Below, piece after piece: positions 51,621 to 63,670 of a stretch of 64,000 nt of DNA. A program made the position numbers and the translations under genes. The stretch comes from Gemmobacter denitrificans (GTDB lineage Bacteria; Pseudomonadota; Alphaproteobacteria; Rhodobacterales; Rhodobacteraceae), in assembly GCF_036964905.1 (NCBI RefSeq), contig NZ_JBALHR010000004.1:62001-126000 (forward strand). The letters are read 5' to 3'. The notes under the pieces were generated by a model. That model was not told the DNA's origin and made no database searches. It was given only the letters and a program-made list of their open reading frames with translations. The number at the start of each line of letters is the position of its first letter. Position 1 is the stretch's first letter.

Positions 51621-52184
51621 ATGGAAACGGCGAAGATCGATACAACACAGGTTATCAGCATCGAGAGATCGAGGCTGAAGGTGGTATTCCTCTTTGCTGG
51701 CGCATTGGCGCTTATCCTAGTGTCTTGGTGGCTGGTTATAGGTCCAGGAGAAAGTTTCCGTTCTGGCGCGCTGTTTTGGGGTGTGATCGGGATGATCTTC
51801 TTCGGCCTTTGCCTGATGGTTTTGATCTGGCAACTTTTCACAGTCCCCAAGTTTGTGCTTACGCTTTCGCCTCAAGGTCTTCGCGATTTGCGCCTGTCGC
51901 GCACCGAGATCCCTTGGGAGGCAGTGGTCAACGTTAGGTTCGACAAGAAGTCCAAGATGTTAATCCTTGATCTTGCAGCGGGAACCCATCTGCAGCTGAC
52001 GCCGTTCTCGAGCGCTATGCTAAGGCTGAATAGGGCGTTTGGTCACGTTTTCTGGGTAAGCGCCGTGGACCTGAAGTTGAGCTTTGCCGCGCTAAATGAT
52101 TTGGTTCACGCTTACTGGCGTGCCTATGGACCTGAAAAAATCAACGACGGGCAGAGCCCGACAGTAGAAATCAGAGGAGCCTGA
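51621..52184 (+). CDS. STM3941-like two-helix membrane protein inserted between sucC and sucD
   Basis: 187 aa from METAKIDTTQVISIERSRLK; an in-frame ATG at 51564 overlaps the sucC stop (TGATG) and would add 19 residues, so coupled translation is possible. Two membrane helices (about 20-40 and 49-72) are followed by a PH-like soluble domain with LTLSPQGLRDLRLSRTEIPWEAV. This matches the layout of the uncharacterised STM3941 family. Codons are visibly AT-richer than in sucC and sucD, suggesting recent gain. sucD starts two bases after its stop. Confidence 0.65.
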   Translation: METAKIDTTQVISIERSRLKVVFLFAGALALILVSWWLVIGPGESFRSGALFWGVIGMIFFGLCLMVLIWQLFTVPKFVLTLSPQGLRDLRLSRTEIPWEAVVNVRFDKKSKMLILDLAAGTHLQLTPFSSAMLRLNRAFGHVFWVSAVDLKLSFAALNDLVHAYWRAYGPEKINDGQSPTVEIRGA

Positions 52185-52185
52185 T

Positions 52186-53070
52186 ATGGCCGTTCTCGTC
52201 AACGAAAATACCAAGGTGATCTGCCAGGGCTTCACCGGCTCGCAGGGCACTTTCCACTCGGAACAGGCGATTGCCTATGGCACCAAGATGGTCGGCGGCG
52301 TGACCCCCGGCAAGGGTGGCACGGAGCATCTGGGCCTGCCGGTGTTCAATTCGGTGCATGAAGCGCGCCACGTAACCGGCGCCAATGCGACCGCGATTTA
52401 TGTGCCGCCGCCCTTCGCCGCCGACTCGATCCTCGAGGCGATCGACGCCGAGATGGAACTGATCGTCTGCATCACCGAAGGCATCCCGGTGCTGGACATG
52501 ATGAAGGTGAAGCGCGCGCTGGAAGGCAGCAAATCGCGCCTGATCGGGCCGAACTGCCCCGGCGTCATCACCCCCGGCGCCTGCAAGATCGGCATCATGC
52601 CGGGCCATATCCACCAGCGCGGTAGCGTCGGCGTGGTGTCGCGCTCGGGCACACTGACCTATGAGGCGGTGAAGCAGACCTCCGATCTGGGCCTTGGCCA
52701 ATCGTCGGCCGTGGGTATCGGCGGCGACCCGATCAAGGGCACCGAGCATATCGACGTGCTGGAGATGTTCCTTGCCGATCCGGAAACCCAGTCGATCATC
52801 ATGATCGGGGAAATCGGCGGCAGCGCCGAAGAGGAAGCCGCGCAATTCCTGGCCGACGAGAAGAAGCGCGGCCGCTGGAAGCCGACCGCCGGTTTCATCG
52901 CGGGCCGCACCGCGCCGAAGGGCCGTCGCATGGGCCATGCCGGCGCCATCGTGGCCGGTGGCAAGGGCGATGCGGAATCGAAGATCGAAGCGATGAAATC
53001 CGCAGGCATCATCGTGGCTGACAGCCCGGCCCACCTGGGCGAGGCTGTGATGAAAGCGCTTGGCAAGTAA
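52186..53070 (+). CDS. sucD: Succinyl-CoA synthetase alpha subunit
   Basis: 294 aa. Partner of SucC; it binds CoA and carries the phosphorylated His in the GHAGAIVAGGKGDAESK region. CQGFTGSQGTFHSEQAI is the CoA-binding start and GPNCPGVITPG is conserved. The AGAGGAGCC ribosome-binding site for sucD lies within the end of the inserted ORF. Confidence 0.98.
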   Translation: MAVLVNENTKVICQGFTGSQGTFHSEQAIAYGTKMVGGVTPGKGGTEHLGLPVFNSVHEARHVTGANATAIYVPPPFAADSILEAIDAEMELIVCITEGIPVLDMMKVKRALEGSKSRLIGPNCPGVITPGACKIGIMPGHIHQRGSVGVVSRSGTLTYEAVKQTSDLGLGQSSAVGIGGDPIKGTEHIDVLEMFLADPETQSIIMIGEIGGSAEEEAAQFLADEKKRGRWKPTAGFIAGRTAPKGRRMGHAGAIVAGGKGDAESKIEAMKSAGIIVADSPAHLGEAVMKALGK

Positions 53071-53079
53071 CCTTCCGTT

Positions 53080-53107
53080 ACCCCCGGGGGAATAGCTTCC
53101 CGGGGGT
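53080..53107 (+). terminator. Possible attenuating hairpin after sucD
   Basis: ACCCCCGGGGGAA and TTCCCGGGGGT form a stem of about 11 bp with a two-base bulge and a 4-base loop, nine bases after the sucD stop. No T-run follows, so partial termination or mRNA protection is more likely than full stop. Confidence 0.45.
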
Positions 53108-53128
53108 GACTGCATGACGGGGACAAAG

Positions 53129-53482
53129 ATGAAGCTGCACGCTCTGGCCCTTCTGGCCGCCATTTCCCTTCCGGCCTGTGTCCAGACTGGTGCGGAAAAG
53201 GCTGCGCGTCCCGATCCGGCAATGGTCGCCGCCGAAGCCGCAACCGGTGTCTCTGCCGAAAACATCGTCGCCTATTCCGGCAATGGCGCAGGGCTGGGCG
53301 TGGTGATCGCTGGCCTGCCCGATATCCTGTTCTACAAATCCGCAACCACCGACAAGGCGCAGTTGAAAGCTGCGCCCGCGCGCATATGTGGCGGGCGTGG
53401 GGTGGCTGCGGCGCAGGATATGGACCTTGAACATCCTGAACAGTTGCCGGGCGTGCGCAAGCTCGTCGTGACCTGCAAGTAA
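53129..53482 (+). CDS. Small hypothetical lipoprotein between sucD and sucA
   Basis: 117 aa from MKLHALALLAAISLPAC at 53129 (an in-frame ATG lies 15 bases upstream). Cys17 is the likely lipidation site, though the -2 residue is Pro, which is unusual. The mature part has AYSGNGAGLGVVIAGLPDIL and two later Cys (RICGGRG, VVTCK). Base composition is like the neighbours. Function unknown. Confidence 0.65.
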   Translation: MKLHALALLAAISLPACVQTGAEKAARPDPAMVAAEAATGVSAENIVAYSGNGAGLGVVIAGLPDILFYKSATTDKAQLKAAPARICGGRGVAAAQDMDLEHPEQLPGVRKLVVTCK

Positions 53483-53518
53483 TGCCCCCGACCCATACGT
53501 CTCCATGAGGCAAATCAT

Positions 53519-56488
<2,970 letters not shown>

Positions 56489-56492
56489 ACCA

Positions 56493-57698
56493 ATGACCGT
56501 TGAAGTCCGCGTCCCCGCCCTTGGCGAAAGCGTTACCGAGGCGACCATCGCCACCTGGTTCAAGAAGCCGGGTGATGCCGTCGCAATGGATGAAATCCTG
56601 TGCGAACTGGAAACCGACAAGGTAAGCCTTGATGTTCCCTCGCCCGCCGCGGGCGTTCTGGGGGAAATACTGGCCAAGGAAGGCGAAACCGTTGCCGCCG
56701 CCGCGCTGCTGGCGACCATTGCCGAAGGCGCCACCGCGGCTGCGGCCCCGGCTGCAGCACCCGCCGCCGCCGCGCCCGCCCCGGCTGCCGCAGCCCCTGC
56801 TGCGGCCCGCGATGTGGAAGATGCCCCCGCCGCCAAGAAAGCCATGGCCGAAGCCGGGCTGTCGCGCGATCAGGTGCAGGGTTCGGGCCGCGATGGCCGC
56901 GTGATGAAGGAAGATGTGGCCAAGGCCGCCGCTGCCGCCATCACCGCTGCCCCCGCCCCGGTGGCCGTGCCACGCGCGCCTGTGCCCGCAGATGACGCGT
57001 CGCGCGAAGAGCGTGTGAAGATGACCAAGCTGCGCCAGACCATCGCGCGCCGCCTGAAGGACAGCCAGAACACCGCCGCCATGCTGACCACCTATAACGA
57101 GGTGGACATGTCGGGCATCATGGACCTGCGCAACACCTTCAAGGACCAGTTCGAAAAGAAGCATGGCGTCAAGATGGGCTTCATGTCCTTCTTCGTGAAA
57201 GCCTGCTGCCACGCGCTGAAGGAAGTGCCCGAGGTCAATGCCGAAATCGACGGCACCGACATCGTTTACAAGAACTACGTCCATATGGGCGTGGCCGTCG
57301 GTACGCCGTCGGGCCTTGTGGTGCCGGTGGTGCGTGACGCCGATCAGATGAGTTTTGCCGCGATCGAGAAGAAGATCGCCGAACTGGGTGTTCGTGCCCG
57401 TGACGGCAAACTGTCGATGGCCGAAATGGCCGGTGGCAGCTTCACCATCTCGAATGGTGGCGTCTATGGCTCGCTGATGTCCTCGCCGATCCTGAACCCG
57501 CCGCAATCGGGTATCCTGGGCATGCACAAGATCCAGGACCGCCCGGTGGTGGTGAATGGCCAGATCGTGATCCGCCCGATGATGTATCTGGCGCTCAGCT
57601 ACGATCACCGTATCGTCGATGGCAAGGGCGCCGTGACCTTCCTCGTGCGCGTCAAGGAAGCACTGGAAGACCCGCGCCGGTTGCTGATGGATCTGTGA
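56493..57698 (+). CDS. sucB: 2-Oxoglutarate dehydrogenase E2 (dihydrolipoamide succinyltransferase)
   Basis: 401 aa. The lipoyl domain carries Lys43 in ETDKVSLDV; an Ala/Pro-rich linker, a peripheral subunit-binding domain (AAKKAMAEAGLSRDQVQGSG) and the catalytic domain follow. SYDHRIVDGKGAV holds the catalytic His. A complete E2. After its stop the sequence changes to AT-richer DNA for about 550 bases. Confidence 0.98.
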   Translation: MTVEVRVPALGESVTEATIATWFKKPGDAVAMDEILCELETDKVSLDVPSPAAGVLGEILAKEGETVAAAALLATIAEGATAAAAPAAAPAAAAPAPAAAAPAAARDVEDAPAAKKAMAEAGLSRDQVQGSGRDGRVMKEDVAKAAAAAITAAPAPVAVPRAPVPADDASREERVKMTKLRQTIARRLKDSQNTAAMLTTYNEVDMSGIMDLRNTFKDQFEKKHGVKMGFMSFFVKACCHALKEVPEVNAEIDGTDIVYKNYVHMGVAVGTPSGLVVPVVRDADQMSFAAIEKKIAELGVRARDGKLSMAEMAGGSFTISNGGVYGSLMSSPILNPPQSGILGMHKIQDRPVVVNGQIVIRPMMYLALSYDHRIVDGKGAVTFLVRVKEALEDPRRLLMDL

Positions 57699-57840
57699 GC
57701 CTTAAGGGCTCGCCCAACGCACTGAATAATGCGCAAGGCGGCCACGATAGTCTGCCTTGCTCAATAGGTCTGAAAGTGTCTCGTGAAGCACTAATTCTGC
57801 GAGAGGTTTCTGAAGTTGAAGACTGATCGGGAGGCTGTCT
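57699..57840. other. AT-richer spacer after sucB
   Basis: 142 bases whose composition differs from sucB and the MAPEG gene and matches the following ORF. No terminator is seen. A frame on the minus strand (57702-57893) is open but not credible on its own. The region probably came in with the next gene. Confidence 0.5.
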
Positions 57841-58257
57841 GTGTCTAGTTCACCTTCTGACAAAGAAGTAAGCGATTTGGTCCGCGCAGACATTCTCCAA
57901 CTACTCTCGCAACGAGGCGATAGAGTTGGGACCTTATCGTCAAAGCACTTGTCTTTCCCGGAGTACGCAGACTTTTTTTGGGGTTCAGCACAGTATCTAG
58001 AGCGTGAGGGTTTGATCTCGCTTGGGAAAAGGCAGCGCTACGTAGAACGCGGGGGCTGCTACTCAAGCGCTCAAATTACGGCGAAAGGAGAAGCGCTGCT
58101 CGATAGATCGCCAAAGGGGACTGCGGCTTCACTAAAGAATCTGCTGGTTGGAGCTTTCAAGGATGCTTCAAAGGAAAAAGTTACCGAAGTTATCAAAGAC
58201 GCTCCAATGCTACTATGGACAACGTACTCCGCGTGGCAAGCTGGAACCTCCACATGA
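57841..58257 (+). CDS. Unrecognised winged-helix-like protein inserted between sucB and the MAPEG gene
   Basis: 138 aa from a GTG at 57841 with GGGAGG upstream. Residues 10-90 look like a winged helix: a helix DLVRADILQLLSQRG, then FFWGSAQYLEREGLISLGK and an ITAKGEALL ending. The C-terminal 45 residues form a charged helix and a WTTYSAW motif. The overall plan resembles DUF2513/YjcQ-like small proteins of mobile elements, but I do not recognise the family. AT-richer than all neighbours. Its TGA overlaps the MAPEG start (ATGA). Confidence 0.55.
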   Translation: MSSSPSDKEVSDLVRADILQLLSQRGDRVGTLSSKHLSFPEYADFFWGSAQYLEREGLISLGKRQRYVERGGCYSSAQITAKGEALLDRSPKGTAASLKNLLVGAFKDASKEKVTEVIKDAPMLLWTTYSAWQAGTST

Positions 58258-58649
58258 CCCCCGAACTCACCGCCCTCGCCCTTGCCGTCTTGCTGCAGGC
58301 CGTTCAATACGGCCTCTATACCGTTCCGGCCAACCTCGAACTCGGCACCCGCTACACGGGGGGCAGCCGTGATTTTCCGCCCGAACGGCCGATGTCCAAG
58401 CGCACCGCCCGGCTGGGCCGCGCCATGGCCAATCATTTCGAAGCGCTGATCCTGTTTGGCATCGCCGTCACCGTGGTCACCCTTGGTCATCAGTCCAGCG
58501 TGGTGACGCAAATCGCCGCCTGGGTCTATCTGGCCGCCCGCATCGCCTATATCCCCGCTTATGCCTTCGGCTGGAACCCCTGGCGGTCCGCCATCTGGGG
58601 TGTGGGCTTTTTCGCAACCCTCACCATGATCGTGGCCAGCCTGATCTGA
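58254..58649 (+). CDS. MAPEG family membrane protein
   Basis: 131 aa from MTPELTALALAVLLQAVQ, with four membrane helices. ANHFEALILFGIAV and AYIPAYAFGWNPWRS are MAPEG (membrane-associated glutathione/eicosanoid metabolism) motifs. Start overlaps the stop of the inserted ORF by four bases. It lies between sucB and lpd, as other small genes do in this group. Role in the suc operon unknown. Confidence 0.87.
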   Translation: MTPELTALALAVLLQAVQYGLYTVPANLELGTRYTGGSRDFPPERPMSKRTARLGRAMANHFEALILFGIAVTVVTLGHQSSVVTQIAAWVYLAARIAYIPAYAFGWNPWRSAIWGVGFFATLTMIVASLI

Positions 58650-58660
58650 CCCTTTCATCT

Positions 58661-58702
58661 GTTCACAAATATCCCGGGGGTCCGGGGGCAGCGCCCCCCG
58701 GC
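58661..58702 (+). repeat. Dispersed 3'-end element, copy 2 (plus)
   Basis: GTTCACAAATATCCCGGGG followed by the hairpin CCGGGGGCAGCGCCCCCCGG, starting 11 bases after the MAPEG stop. It has the same order of parts as the copy near 38.9 kb and the same orientation relative to the upstream gene. Confidence 0.55.
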
Positions 58703-58726
58703 CGCGGGCACCACCAGGAGATCAAA

Positions 58727-60115
58727 ATGGCAGAATTCGATGTGATCGTGATCGGCGGCGGCCCGGGCGGCTATGTCTGTGCGATCCGCTGTGCCCAGCT
58801 GGGGCTGAAAACCGCCTGTGTCGAAGGGCGCGAGACTTTGGGCGGCACCTGCCTGAACGTCGGCTGCATCCCGTCAAAGGCGCTGCTGAACGCCACGCAT
58901 CACCTGCATGAGGTGCATGAGAACTTCGAAAAGATGGGCCTGATGGGCGGCGCGCCGACGGTGGATTGGGCCAAGATGCAGGGCTACAAGCAGGATGTGG
59001 TGAACGGCAACACCAAGGGCATCGAGTTCCTGTTCAAGAAGAACAAGGTCACCTGGTTGAAGGGTTGGGGCTCCATCCCCGCGGCCGGTCAGGTGAAGGT
59101 GGGTGACGAGGTTCACAGCGCCAAGGCCATCGTCATCGCCACCGGATCGGAACCGGCCAGCCTGCCGGGCGTGACCGTTGACGAAGAGGTCGTGGTCACC
59201 TCGACCGGCGCGCTCAGCTTGGGCAAGATCCCGAAATCCATGGTGGTGATCGGCGCGGGTGTGATCGGGCTGGAAATGGGCTCGGTCTATGCGCGTCTGG
59301 GCACCGAGGTGACGGTGGTCGAATATCTCGATGTCATCACCCCCGGCATGGATGCCGAAGTGGCCAAGGCCTTCCAGAAGCTGCTTGCCAAGCAGGGGCT
59401 GAAATTCGTGCTGGGCGCAGCGGTGCAGGGCACCGAGCGCACCGCCAATGGCGCGAAAGTCAGCTACAAGCTGCGCAAGGATGACAGCGCGCATGAGATC
59501 GAGGCCGAAGCCGTGCTGCTGGCCACTGGTCGCCGCCCCTATACAGCGGGCCTTGGTCTTGCCGAGGCGGGTGTGGAGATGGAGCCGCGCGGTCAGGTCA
59601 AGATCGATGGCCATTTCCAGACCAATGTGAAGGGCATCTATGCCATCGGCGATGCCGTGGTCGGTCCGATGCTGGCGCACAAGGCCGAGGATGAGGGCAT
59701 GGCGGTGGCCGAGGTCATCGCGGGCAAGCATGGCCATGTGAATTACGACGTGATCCCCGGCGTGATCTACACCACGCCCGAAGTGGCATCGGTAGGCAAG
59801 ACCGAGGAACAGCTGAAGGCCGAAGGCCGCGCTTACAAGGTGGGCAAGTTCCCCTTCATGGGCAATGCCCGCGCCAAGGCGGTGTTCCAGGGCGAGGGTT
59901 TCGTCAAGCTGATCGCCGACAAGGCCACCGACCGCATTCTGGGATGCCACATCATCGGGCCTGCGGCAGGCGATCTGATCCATGAGGTGTGCGTGGCCAT
60001 GGAATTCGGCGCCAGCGCGCAGGATCTGGCGCTGACCTGCCATGCCCACCCGACCTATTCGGAAGCGGTACGCGAAGCAGCCCTGGCCTGTGGCGACGGC
60101 GCGATCCACGCCTGA
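58727..60115 (+). CDS. lpd: Dihydrolipoyl dehydrogenase (E3)
   Basis: 462 aa. It reoxidises the lipoyl groups of SucB, making NADH. IGGGPGGYVCAIRCAQLG binds FAD, GGTCLNVGCIPSKALL is the redox-active disulfide, and HAHPTYSEAVREA carries the catalytic His-Glu pair. With sucA and sucB it completes 2-oxoglutarate dehydrogenase and closes the plus-strand run. Confidence 0.98.
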   Translation: MAEFDVIVIGGGPGGYVCAIRCAQLGLKTACVEGRETLGGTCLNVGCIPSKALLNATHHLHEVHENFEKMGLMGGAPTVDWAKMQGYKQDVVNGNTKGIEFLFKKNKVTWLKGWGSIPAAGQVKVGDEVHSAKAIVIATGSEPASLPGVTVDEEVVVTSTGALSLGKIPKSMVVIGAGVIGLEMGSVYARLGTEVTVVEYLDVITPGMDAEVAKAFQKLLAKQGLKFVLGAAVQGTERTANGAKVSYKLRKDDSAHEIEAEAVLLATGRRPYTAGLGLAEAGVEMEPRGQVKIDGHFQTNVKGIYAIGDAVVGPMLAHKAEDEGMAVAEVIAGKHGHVNYDVIPGVIYTTPEVASVGKTEEQLKAEGRAYKVGKFPFMGNARAKAVFQGEGFVKLIADKATDRILGCHIIGPAAGDLIHEVCVAMEFGASAQDLALTCHAHPTYSEAVREAALACGDGAIHA

Positions 60116-60135
60116 TCACGGTCTGACCATGCGGA

Positions 60136-60163
60136 AACGCCCCGGTCCTGCGACCGGGGCGTT
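60136..60163. terminator. Terminator between lpd and ecm
   Basis: AACGCCCCGGTC / GACCGGGGCGTT, perfect 12-bp stem with a 4-base loop between two convergent genes, followed by GCTGTTTTTG on the plus strand. Confidence 0.88.
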
Positions 60164-60221
60164 GCTGTTTTTGCCTCGGCTTTTGCCCGTTCGGGCCAAA
60201 GCCTCAGGATTGGCGCAGCCG

Positions 60222-62186
60222 TCACTGGGCCGCAATCGGGGCCGGATCGACCAGCGCCACAATGTCCATCATGATGCGGTTCAGTTCGAAATCCTTCGGC
60301 GTATAGACGGCGGCAACGCCCATGGCCCGCAATTGGGCCGCGTCGTCCTCGGGGATGATTCCGCCGACCACCACCGGCACATGATCCAGACCGGCAGCAC
60401 GCATCCGATCCATCGTTTCTGCAATCAGTGGCAAGTGGCTTCCCGACAGGATCGACAGGCCGACCACATGCGCCTCTTGATCCGCCGCCGAAGCGACGAT
60501 TTCGGCCGGGGTCAGGCGGATGCCTTCATAATGGATGTCCATGCCGCAATCGCGGGCGCGGGCGGCAATCTGTTCGGCACCATTGGAATGGCCGTCCAGA
60601 CCCGGCTTGCCGACCAGGAACTTGAGCTGCCGGCCCAGCCTGGAGGATACGGCCTGCACCGCCTCGCGGATCGGGTCCAGCCCTTCGGTGCGGTTCGAGG
60701 GCGCTTTCGACACGCCGGTCGGCCCGCGATACTGGCCAAAGGCCGCGCGCACCGTGGCCCCCCATTCGCCGGTGGTGGCCCCGGCCTTGGCGGCGGCGAT
60801 CGAGGCGGGCATGACGTTTTCACCATTGGCGCAAGCTGCGCGCAGGGCAGAGAGCGCGGCCTGCACCCGGCCTTCATCCCGTGCCGCGCGCCAGGCGGTC
60901 AGCCGGGCAATCTGATCCGCCTCGGCCTCAGGGTCGGCCTGCATGATCGCGCCATCGCCGGCCGTCAGCGGCGAAGGGGCGGCCTCGGTCCAGCGGTTCA
61001 CGCCGACGACGATGGTTTCCTTCGCCTCGATCTTGCTGATCCGCTCGGCATTGGCCTCTACCAAGCGGCCTTTCATATAGTCGATGGCCGCCACGGCACC
61101 GCCCATGGCGTCGATCTGCGCCAGTTCCTCGCGCGCACCCTGTTTTAGTGCATCGACCTTGCGATCAATGGCCGGGTTGCCATCGAACAGGTCATCATAT
61201 TCCAGCAGGTCGGTTTCATAGGCCAGGATTTGCTGCATGCGCAGCGACCACTGCTGATCCCATGGCCGGGGCAGGCCAAGCGCCTCGTTCCAGGCGGGCA
61301 ATTGCACCGCGCGGGCACGGGCCTTTTTGGACAGCGTGACCGCCAGCATCTCGATCAGGATGCGATAGACGTTGTTTTCGGGTTGCTGTTCGGTCAGCCC
61401 CAGGCTGTTGACCTGCACGCCGTAGCGGAACCGGCGATACTTGGCCTCGGTCACGCCATAGCGTTCCAGCAGGATTTCATCCCACAGATCGACAAAGGCG
61501 CGCATCTTGCACATCTCGGTGACAAAGCGGATGCCCGCATTCACGAAAAACGAAATGCGCCCCACCATATTGGGGAAATCGGCGGCAGAAACCTTGCCCT
61601 TCAGATCATCCAGAACGGCACAGGCCGTTGCCAGTGCAAAGGCCAGTTCCTGCTCGGGCGTCGCACCGGCCTCTTGCAGGTGATAGGAACACACGTTCAT
61701 CGGGTTCCATTTCGGCAGGTGTTTCTGCGTATAGGCGGCCACGTCGGTGATCATGCGCAGCGAGGGTTTCGGCGGGCAGATATAGGTCCCGCGTGAGAGG
61801 TATTCCTTGATCAGGTCATTCTGCACCGTGCCCTGCAGTTTCGACACATCCGCGCCCTGTTCTTCGGCCACTGCAATGTACAGCGCCAGAAGCCAGGGGG
61901 CCGTGGCATTGATGGTCATGGATGTGTTCATCTGTTCCAGCGGGATCGCGTCGAACAGCGCCCGCATGTCGCCCAGATGGCTGACCGGCACGCCCACCTT
62001 GCCCACTTCACCGCGCGCCAGTTCGTGATCGCTGTCATAGCCGGTCTGGGTTGGCAAATCGAAGGCCACCGAAAGCCCGGTCTGCCCCTTGGCCAGATTG
62101 GTGCGGTACAGCGCATTAGATGCCTTGGCCGTGGAATGGCCCGCATAGGTGCGGAACAGCCAGGGGGTTTCCTTCGCTTGGGTCAT
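60222..62186 (-). CDS. ecm: Ethylmalonyl-CoA mutase (MeaA/Ecm)
   Basis: 654 aa, single chain with a mutase barrel and a C-terminal B12 domain. KPGLDGHSNGAEQ contains the DxHxxG cobalamin-binding motif; FDLPTQTGYDSDHELARGEVG is the substrate-binding start. It rearranges (2R)-ethylmalonyl-CoA to (2S)-methylsuccinyl-CoA. Methylmalonyl-CoA mutase is larger (over 700 aa) and has a different N-terminus, so Ecm is preferred. With mch and mcl2 in this window it shows an ethylmalonyl-CoA pathway. Confidence 0.93.
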   Translation of the reverse strand: MTQAKETPWLFRTYAGHSTAKASNALYRTNLAKGQTGLSVAFDLPTQTGYDSDHELARGEVGKVGVPVSHLGDMRALFDAIPLEQMNTSMTINATAPWLLALYIAVAEEQGADVSKLQGTVQNDLIKEYLSRGTYICPPKPSLRMITDVAAYTQKHLPKWNPMNVCSYHLQEAGATPEQELAFALATACAVLDDLKGKVSAADFPNMVGRISFFVNAGIRFVTEMCKMRAFVDLWDEILLERYGVTEAKYRRFRYGVQVNSLGLTEQQPENNVYRILIEMLAVTLSKKARARAVQLPAWNEALGLPRPWDQQWSLRMQQILAYETDLLEYDDLFDGNPAIDRKVDALKQGAREELAQIDAMGGAVAAIDYMKGRLVEANAERISKIEAKETIVVGVNRWTEAAPSPLTAGDGAIMQADPEAEADQIARLTAWRAARDEGRVQAALSALRAACANGENVMPASIAAAKAGATTGEWGATVRAAFGQYRGPTGVSKAPSNRTEGLDPIREAVQAVSSRLGRQLKFLVGKPGLDGHSNGAEQIAARARDCGMDIHYEGIRLTPAEIVASAADQEAHVVGLSILSGSHLPLIAETMDRMRAAGLDHVPVVVGGIIPEDDAAQLRAMGVAAVYTPKDFELNRIMMDIVALVDPAPIAAQ

Positions 62187-62320
62187 GGCGGCCTCGTGAA
62201 TCGGATCGGCAATTTTATTGCTTGCATGCAGATATGGGGGAAAGATTATGCCAATGTCAATTCGCTGCGTTGCGGCATGGCGGGATTTACGCAGGCGCGG
62301 CGATAGCCTAGCCTTCGGGA

Positions 62321-63670
62321 ATGACGCAGACCATAGAACTTCCGCTCTGGCTGGTGGTGCTGACCCTGATCCTCGCCGCCATTGCAGCGCTGGAGCGGGT
62401 GCTGATGCCTTCTGCGCGCTGGTTCCTGCGTCGATGGGCCGAACGTCTGGTGGCCCGGCTGAACACGCGGCTGGCCCGCCCGATCCAGCCGTTTCGCCTG
62501 ATGGCGCGGCAGGATCGTGTGGTGCAGCTGACCTATGATCCGCAGGTCATCAAGGCGGTGATGGAAGAGGCGCAAACCAGCGGCACCCCCGAACCCGTGG
62601 TCTTCGATGCGGCGCGCAAGGCGGCGCGCGAAATTGTTCCGGGCTTTTCGGCGGTGGTCTATTTCTCCATCGCGACGCGACTGGCCCGCTGGCTCAGCCA
62701 GGCGCTCTACACGGTTCGGGTGGGGCGGGTGGATACGGCCCTGGCCGGGATCGACCGGCAGGCCACGGTTGTCTTTGTGATGAACCACCGCAGCAATATG
62801 GATTACGTTCTGGTCACCTGGCTGGTGGCGGATCGTTCGGCCCTGTCTTACGCGGTGGGTGAATGGGCGCGGGTCTGGCCGCTCTCGGCGATGATCCGGG
62901 CCATGGGGGCGTTTTTCGTGCGGCGCAATTCGCGCGACACGCTCTATCGCAAGGTGCTGGCCCGCTATGTGCAGACCATCACGGCGGAAGGGGTGACCCA
63001 GGCGGTGTTCCCAGAAGGCGGGCTCAGCCTGAACGGGCAGATGGGCGCGGCACGGATGGGATTGCTGAGCTATATCCTGCAGGGCTTCGGGCCGGGGCAT
63101 CGCGATGTGGTCTTTGTGCCGGTCGGCATCAGCTATGATCGCGTGCTGGAGGATCGGGTGCTGGTTGCCGCGGCGCAAAAGGGCGAACGCAAGTTCCGCG
63201 CCGGGTTCTGGGGCATTGCGGTCTTCGTCTTTCGCATGATCCGCCGCAAGATCCGGGGGACATGGAAAGGCTTTGGCATGGCGGCGGTGGCGTTCGGGGC
63301 GCCTCTGTCATTGGGGGATTGGCTGGGCAGCCATCCGCCCGATCCCGAGGCCTTGGGCGCCGATCTGATGGCCAGGGTGGCAAAGGCCGTTCCGGTGCTT
63401 CCCGTGCCCTTGGTTGCGGCGGCAATCCGGCAGGGCGGCACGGGCGATCTGACTCTGCGGGTGCTGGCCCTGGCCGCACAGGTCGAAGCCGCCGGTGGCA
63501 GCGTCGAATGGCCGCAACCCGAGCTGGACGCCGCCATTCTTCACGCCACAGAACTGCTGCAGGTGCGCGGGCTTGTCACGGCTGATCTGACGCCGGCCCC
63601 GGGGCAAGAGGCCATGCTGGCCTTTCAGGCAGGCCCGGTTGAGCAAGTGATTACAAATTCATTAAGTTGA
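62321..63670 (+). CDS. Glycerol-3-phosphate acyltransferase-like protein (PlsB family)
   Basis: 449 aa. An N-terminal membrane helix (about 8-26) precedes an acyltransferase domain: MNHRSNMDYVL is the NHxxxxD catalytic motif and FPEGGLSLNG the EGG motif. The size and spacing suit a short PlsB-like enzyme, which would add the first acyl chain to glycerol-3-phosphate at the inner membrane. Divergent from ecm. Its stop codon lies inside the palindrome before the next gene. Confidence 0.85.
   Translation: MTQTIELPLWLVVLTLILAAIAALERVLMPSARWFLRRWAERLVARLNTRLARPIQPFRLMARQDRVVQLTYDPQVIKAVMEEAQTSGTPEPVVFDAARKAAREIVPGFSAVVYFSIATRLARWLSQALYTVRVGRVDTALAGIDRQATVVFVMNHRSNMDYVLVTWLVADRSALSYAVGEWARVWPLSAMIRAMGAFFVRRNSRDTLYRKVLARYVQTITAEGVTQAVFPEGGLSLNGQMGAARMGLLSYILQGFGPGHRDVVFVPVGISYDRVLEDRVLVAAAQKGERKFRAGFWGIAVFVFRMIRRKIRGTWKGFGMAAVAFGAPLSLGDWLGSHPPDPEALGADLMARVAKAVPVLPVPLVAAAIRQGGTGDLTLRVLALAAQVEAAGGSVEWPQPELDAAILHATELLQVRGLVTADLTPAPGQEAMLAFQAGPVEQVITNSLS

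Noticed and set aside
57702..57893. A 63-aa minus-strand frame after sucB.
   Set aside because: It is antisense to the inserted ORF start, has no ribosome-binding site and no recognised family; it may be a remnant but cannot be supported.
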